Below, piece by piece: positions 59,943 through 64,000 of a DNA stretch of 64,000 bases (position 1 is the stretch's first letter; each line of letters begins with the position of its first letter). The notes beneath the pieces are model-generated. The model saw only the letters and a program-made list of their open reading frames with translations, did not search any database and had not been told where the DNA came from. The translations under genes were made by a program, and so were the position numbers. This DNA is from Hymenobacter negativus (GTDB lineage Bacteria; Bacteroidota; Bacteroidia; Cytophagales; Hymenobacteraceae). The DNA is taken from NCBI RefSeq assembly GCF_016056375.1, contig NZ_JAEDAE010000007.1, positions 62,001-126,000 on the forward strand. Direction: 5' to 3'.

Positions 59943-62327
59943 TCAGTACCCATAGGCATAAGCCTTCTGCTTATACCGGTACTCGTAGTTGCGGCTGAAG
60001 TGCATGTCGTTGATAATCATGTAGAGCTGCTTGATGCGCTGCGACTGGTGCAGCTCGTTTATCTGGTTCACCAGGGTGCGCTCGGTGTAGTTGTGGCGCA
60101 CCACGTAAATGTTGGCGTCGAGGAAGCGTACCAGCACGAAGTATTCGGCCACGAAGCCCACCGGCGGCGTGTCGAGCACCACGTAATCGTACTCGGCGCG
60201 GAGCTGGGTGATGAGCTCGGCCATGCGCGGGCGCTCCAGCAGCTCGGTGGGGTTGGTGGGTATCTGGCCGCAGGTTATCACGTCGAGGTGGGGGATGCCG
60301 CTGGGGCGGCAGGCTTCTTCCAGCGTGCTTTCCTCGCGCAGGTAGCTGGCCAGGCCGTGGGCCGGCACTGGGTCGAGGTCGAAGTAGCCGGCCACGGTAG
60401 GGCGGCGCAGGTCGGTTTCCACCAGCATCACGCGGCGGCCGGCCATTGCTAATTCGGTGGCAATGTTCACGGCGCAGAAGGTTTTGCCCTCGCCCGGAAT
60501 CGACGATGTCACGCCCAGCACCTTCTTATCCAGCCCCGCCGCCAGGTACTGCAGATTCACCCGAATGGAGCGGAACGACTCCGCAATCGGCCCTTTGGGG
60601 TCCTGCAGCATCGTCACCTTGTCCTGCTTCGAGCCGTGCGCTACCACGCCCAGCAGCGGAATGCTGGTGACCTCGGCCAGGTCCTCGCGGCCCTGAATGC
60701 GGCGGTTGGCCTTGTCCAGCAGCAGCACCAGGCCAGTGGGCAGCAGCACGCCCGCCAGGGCGGCCATCAGCCAGGCCAGCATCGGCTTGGGCGACTCCGG
60801 CCCGGCGCTGGTTTGCTGCGCGGGGTCGATGATTTTCTTGTCCGTTGCATTCGTGGCCAGCGCGATGGCGGCCTCGTTGCGCTTGTCCACCAGGAAGTTG
60901 TAGTTCTTCTCATTGAAGTCGCTGGTGCTTTTCAGCGAGGTCAGCTGCCGTTCGCTTTCGGGCATCTGGCTCATTTGGCCGCGTATCTGGCCCAGTTGGC
61001 TGTCGAGGTCGCGCAGGGCAATGTCGTTGGCCTGGCTCATGTTGGCCAGGGTTTGAATGAGGGACTCCTTAGTGTTGCGGATGCGGCCGTCGAGCACGGT
61101 CAGCAGCGGGTTTTCGCCGCTGGCGGTGGCGCTCAGCTCGGCCCGTTTCTCGTTCAGGTTACTGAGCTGCATTATCAGGCTGTTGAGCACGGGGTCCTCG
61201 ATGCCCGCGCTGCTGGGCGAAGCCACCTGGCTGGCGTTGCGGTTGGCGCGCAGGTAGCCCAGCATGTTCTGGTAGTACTTGCGGCGGGTAGCTACCTGGG
61301 CGCGGTCGGCTTCGAGCCCGCTCATGCGTTGGATGCCCGTGCTCGACTGCGCGGCCACGTCCAGCACCCCACGCGTGGCCCGGAAGGTGGCCAGCGCCTC
61401 GGCCGACTGCCGCCGCTGCCCCGAGAGCTTGTCGATTTCCTGGTTCAGAAAGGCCAGCGTTTTGCGGCCGGTCTGGTCCTTTTCGCGCAGGTCTTCGGCG
61501 ATGTACTGCGCCATCAGCGTGTCCAGAAACTGCGTGCCCTTGGCCGAAACCGTGTTTTTGGTCGTCAGCTCGATGATGCGCGACTCGTGGTCGATGGGCC
61601 GCACGGCCAGGCTGCCCTGGTACTGGCCGGCCGCGCCGTTCAGGTCGTTCAGCACGAAGTAGTAGGCCGCCGGCTCCTGCCCAAACACCATGCTCGGGTC
61701 CTTCTGAATAACGGCCGTGAGCAGCCGCGTGCGCACGGTGTCGCCCCAGGCGGCCGTTTGGTCCACATTCACATCGGAGATATCGGAAATCCGCTCGCTG
61801 GTGGGCAGGCTGAACAGGGCACCTTTTTTGGCCGTGGCGCGCAGTCGGAAGCGGCCTGGCCCGGCCGGCTCCACGTAAATGGGCACCCCCGTGAGCTGCG
61901 GTGCCTGCAAATCGACCCACACCCGAAACGGCACCGCGCCCACCGCCCGCTCGCGCACCTGCAGCGGCCGCAGCTTGTTCAGCCAGGTGGTGGGCTGGGC
62001 GAAATAGCTCACCGCGTAGGGCAGTCGGGCCACGGCCTGCCGCACAAACTCGGCCGAAGTGAGCACGCCCACTTCGTCCTCCATTTTTGGACCTTTCTCG
62101 TGCACCTGCAGCAGCTGGAGCAGCTCCTGGGCCTGTTTCGAGCCGGTGCCCTGGTCGCCGAGCAGCATGGTGGAGCGGAAGGCATACACCGGCGCCTTCA
62201 CCTGCAGATATAGGTAGGCGCAGCTGCCCGCCAGTACTAGCGCCAGCACAAACAGCGGCCAGCGGGTGCGCAGCTTAAAAAACAGCGCATGCAAATCAAT
62301 CTCATCAGGAGCGGGCCGGGTTTCCAT
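59943..62327 (-). CDS. Polysaccharide co-polymerase/BY-type tyrosine autokinase (Wzc-like)
   Basis: A 794-residue inner-membrane kinase that controls chain length and export in Wzy pathways. The N-terminal Wzz domain starts after a first membrane segment (PLFVLALVLAGSCAYLYL), a coiled-coil periplasmic part follows with the GNVR-like region, and a second segment is near 515-540. The cytoplasmic kinase has Walker A SSIPGEGKTF (about 609-617), Walker A' LVETDLRRP and Walker B YVVLDTPPVG. The C-terminus ends in a Tyr cluster (YEYRYKQKAYAYGY), the site of autophosphorylation. ATG 62327 is chosen; the frame to 62375 adds an unlikely leader. It follows the Wza-like gene by 55 bases. Confidence 0.95.
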   Translation of the reverse strand: METRPAPDEIDLHALFFKLRTRWPLFVLALVLAGSCAYLYLQVKAPVYAFRSTMLLGDQGTGSKQAQELLQLLQVHEKGPKMEDEVGVLTSAEFVRQAVARLPYAVSYFAQPTTWLNKLRPLQVRERAVGAVPFRVWVDLQAPQLTGVPIYVEPAGPGRFRLRATAKKGALFSLPTSERISDISDVNVDQTAAWGDTVRTRLLTAVIQKDPSMVFGQEPAAYYFVLNDLNGAAGQYQGSLAVRPIDHESRIIELTTKNTVSAKGTQFLDTLMAQYIAEDLREKDQTGRKTLAFLNQEIDKLSGQRRQSAEALATFRATRGVLDVAAQSSTGIQRMSGLEADRAQVATRRKYYQNMLGYLRANRNASQVASPSSAGIEDPVLNSLIMQLSNLNEKRAELSATASGENPLLTVLDGRIRNTKESLIQTLANMSQANDIALRDLDSQLGQIRGQMSQMPESERQLTSLKSTSDFNEKNYNFLVDKRNEAAIALATNATDKKIIDPAQQTSAGPESPKPMLAWLMAALAGVLLPTGLVLLLDKANRRIQGREDLAEVTSIPLLGVVAHGSKQDKVTMLQDPKGPIAESFRSIRVNLQYLAAGLDKKVLGVTSSIPGEGKTFCAVNIATELAMAGRRVMLVETDLRRPTVAGYFDLDPVPAHGLASYLREESTLEEACRPSGIPHLDVITCGQIPTNPTELLERPRMAELITQLRAEYDYVVLDTPPVGFVAEYFVLVRFLDANIYVVRHNYTERTLVNQINELHQSQRIKQLYMIINDMHFSRNYEYRYKQKAYAYGY

Positions 62328-62382
62328 AGTCAGAAGCAGAAATAGGGTGGGGCGAGCAAGCGGGCGCAGGCACAAGGCCGGC

Positions 62383-63171
62383 TTAGTTCGCCTTGATGAA
62401 GCTCAGAAGCAGGATGATGGTCGATAAGCCGCCAAACACCAGTCCGAGGTTGTTGGCGTTGCCGCGGCTGGTGCGGGCCTTAAGCGGCTCCACATACAGG
62501 GCATCGTTGGGCAGCAGGTAGTAGTATTTCGAGCGCAGCAGGTTGGGGTCGGTCAGGTCCAGCAGCACCACCTCCGAGCCCTTGGGCGTCTGCCGAATCA
62601 GCTTCACGTTGGTGCGGTTGCCGAACTCACCCACGTCGCCGGCCAGGCCCAGGGCCTCCAGCACGGTGGCCTGCGAGTTGTACACGAAGTAGCGCCCGGG
62701 CGCGCGCACCTCGCCTAAGATGGTGAGCTTGAAGCTGGTGAGTTTTACCAACACGTTGGCCTCGCGCATGAAGCGGGCCACTTCCTTTTGAATGAGCTGC
62801 TGGGTTTCCTCCACCGTGAGGCCGGCCACCTTCAGCCGGCCCGCCGTGGGCAGGTTGATGCTGCCGGTGTCATCGACGGAGTAGCCGGAGGCGAAAATGT
62901 TGCCCGGGTCGCCGCTCTGAATGTTCTGCCCGCTGGTCACGCTGAACAGGTCGTTTAGGGCCGGCTGCACGCTCTGCACCCGGATGGCGAGCACGTCGCC
63001 GGGCTGCAGCCGGTACACCTGCCGCTCATTATCTACCTGCACCGCCGCCCGGGTCGAATAGTCCTTGCTCTGCAAATAAGGTAACTGCTGCTGCGACACG
63101 CACGACCCCAGCAACGCCCCCGCCATCAGCAACCCCAAAACCCATGTGCGGAAGTAAACCATTGAGCTCAT
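62383..63171 (-). CDS. Polysaccharide export lipoprotein (Wza-like)
   Basis: A 262-residue outer-membrane export protein with lipoprotein signal ending in LLGSC. The Poly_export motif is YRLQPGDVLAIRVQS, followed by an SLBB-like region (LTILGEVRAPGRYFVYN). A C-terminal hydrophobic helix (LGLVFGGLSTIILLLSFI) is typical of Bacteroidota members. It is the first gene of the minus-strand EPS operon, with the AT-rich gap upstream carrying its promoter. Together with the kinase it forms the trans-envelope export complex. ATG 63162 is a possible alternative start. Confidence 0.95.
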   Translation of the reverse strand: MSSMVYFRTWVLGLLMAGALLGSCVSQQQLPYLQSKDYSTRAAVQVDNERQVYRLQPGDVLAIRVQSVQPALNDLFSVTSGQNIQSGDPGNIFASGYSVDDTGSINLPTAGRLKVAGLTVEETQQLIQKEVARFMREANVLVKLTSFKLTILGEVRAPGRYFVYNSQATVLEALGLAGDVGEFGNRTNVKLIRQTPKGSEVVLLDLTDPNLLRSKYYYLLPNDALYVEPLKARTSRGNANNLGLVFGGLSTIILLLSFIKAN

Positions 63172-63484
63172 AAACTGACCGTAGCGAAGCGCGAGGCCGG
63201 TGCCGAACCAACGCCTTTGCGCATCAGGTTCAAGCCTCGTTTCCCGCCTCGGGTAATGGAGATTAAGGGCTAATTTAATGAATTATTCGATATATAGTAT
63301 AAATTATTTATTTTTCTGTATTAATCAGATTTTAATGGCGGTTTAATCTTGCTATAAACCAATGATTTTGCCGGCGAGTACTTCCACTTTACGCCGGTTC
63401 GAACGCAATAATCCCAGCAGCGGCTCCGGCCATTGGGGAGCTGCTGCTGGGATTGATTCGTGGCTGAACGCGGCCGGCCTACAT
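63172..63484. other. AT-rich promoter region of the minus-strand EPS operon
   Basis: No gene is present. The part at about 63255-63365 is very AT-rich and is the likely promoter region for the Wza-like gene. A long-stem hairpin lies at 63410-63454 near the end of the azoreductase gene. Confidence 0.6.
63410..63454. terminator. Hairpin, possible terminator after azoreductase
   Basis: AATCCCAGCAGC (63410-63421) is inverted at 63443-63454 around a 21-base loop. On the minus strand it lies 31 bases after the stop codon, but only a short T/A run follows, so termination is likely but not certain. Confidence 0.5.
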
Positions 63485-64000
63485 CTACACGGCTACGCTG
63501 TCGATACCTCTTTGTAATGCAGTGGCTTGTAGGTCAGGTATTTTGATTCCTTCGGCCCGAGCTACGGTTACGTCGCTCATGCCCAGCGCCCCGAGCGTCC
63601 AGCGCAGGTAGGGCGTAGCAAAATCCGCCGTCTGCATCGGGCCTTCGGAATAAACGCCACCGCTGGCAACGGCCAAGTATACCTTCTTGCCCTTAACCAG
63701 CCCCTCGGGGCCGGTGGCGGTGTATCGGAACGTGATGCCCGCCCGCGTCAGGTGGTCAATCCAAGACTTGAGCGACGAGGGGATGGTGAAGTTGTAGAAT
63801 GGCACCCCAATAACGAGGACGTCGGCGGCCATCACCTGCGCAATGGCCTCATCGGAGTGGCGCACGGCCTCTTGCTGTTCCGCCGAGCGGCCTTCAGCTG
63901 GTGTGAAATACGCTTGCAGGTGTGCTTCCTCAAGATGTGGGAAGGGGTGGGTAGCCACATTGCGCACTACCACGGTGCTACCGGGATGCGCCGCCAGCAG
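63485..64000 (-). CDS. azoR: FMN-dependent NADH azoreductase, N-terminus outside window
   Basis: The frame is open at base 64000, so the first part is missing; the GTG at 63973 is not the true start. The remaining 171 residues match flavodoxin-fold azoreductases: VLVIGVPFYNFTIPSSLKSWIDHL is the FMN-binding segment, followed by GITFRYTATGPEGLVKGKK and ASGGVY. The enzyme reduces quinones and azo compounds with NADH. It reads away from the window edge and seems unrelated to the EPS operon. Confidence 0.92.
   Translation of the reverse strand: MLAAHPGSTVVVRNVATHPFPHLEEAHLQAYFTPAEGRSAEQQEAVRHSDEAIAQVMAADVLVIGVPFYNFTIPSSLKSWIDHLTRAGITFRYTATGPEGLVKGKKVYLAVASGGVYSEGPMQTADFATPYLRWTLGALGMSDVTVARAEGIKIPDLQATALQRGIDSVAV

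Overview
The window looks like chromosomal DNA of a high-GC member of the Bacteroidota, most likely Hymenobacter or a close relative. This is inferred from content, not from a marker gene. Supporting signs are several secreted proteins with type IX secretion (T9SS) C-terminal sorting tails, hybrid histidine kinases fused to receiver and AraC domains, candidate promoters that resemble the Bacteroidota TAnnTTTG type, AT-rich gaps between GC-rich genes, and short palindromic repeats. I saw no rRNA, tRNA, CRISPR array, transposase or phage gene.

Layout. (1) 1-14.6 kb: two paralogous hybrid sensor kinase/response regulator/AraC proteins are divergently placed around 6.4-7.2 kb. Each is followed, in its own direction, by a large secreted repeat protein: CUB/IPT/RCC1 at the left edge and a delta-60 repeat protein on the right. 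(2) 15.1-19.9 kb: a secreted endonuclease lipoprotein, a sugar aminotransferase plus an SDR, a small lipoprotein and a BLUF blue-light sensor. (3) 20.5-28.3 kb, plus strand: first half of an exopolysaccharide (EPS) locus, with an initiating phosphoglycosyltransferase, a WecG-type transferase and a nucleotide-sugar set (rfbF, SDR, rfbC, a homoserine-dehydrogenase-like SAF protein and an ATP-grasp protein). (4) 28.4-40.5 kb: a block of secreted proteins with tandem PQQ-type sugar dehydrogenase paralogues, an SGNH-type hydrolase and a repeat protein. (5) 40.7-63.2 kb, minus strand: second half of the EPS locus, with Wza-like export protein, BY-kinase, flippase, O-antigen ligase/polymerase-like protein, several glycosyltransferases, two parallel beta-helix proteins, a fucosyltransferase-like protein, gmd and fcl. 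(6) A partial azoreductase at the right edge.

How the genes fit together. Blocks 3 and 5 contain most of a Wzx/Wzy-type EPS pathway: initiating enzyme, sugar donors (GDP-fucose from gmd/fcl and an unidentified nucleotide sugar from the rfbF group), transferases, flippase, polymerase or ligase candidate, co-polymerase kinase and outer-membrane export protein. The secreted proteins between the halves could act on or stick to surface glycans, but this is inference from position and domains. The BLUF gene is divergent from the initiating enzyme, which makes light control of EPS worth testing.

The most interesting signals are: the mirrored kinase/secreted-protein modules that share an inverted-repeat motif; an inverted repeat kept in frame in both kinases between kinase and receiver domains; sugar dehydrogenase paralogues that differ at conserved active-site motifs; and the rfbF/SAF/ATP-grasp sugar segment.
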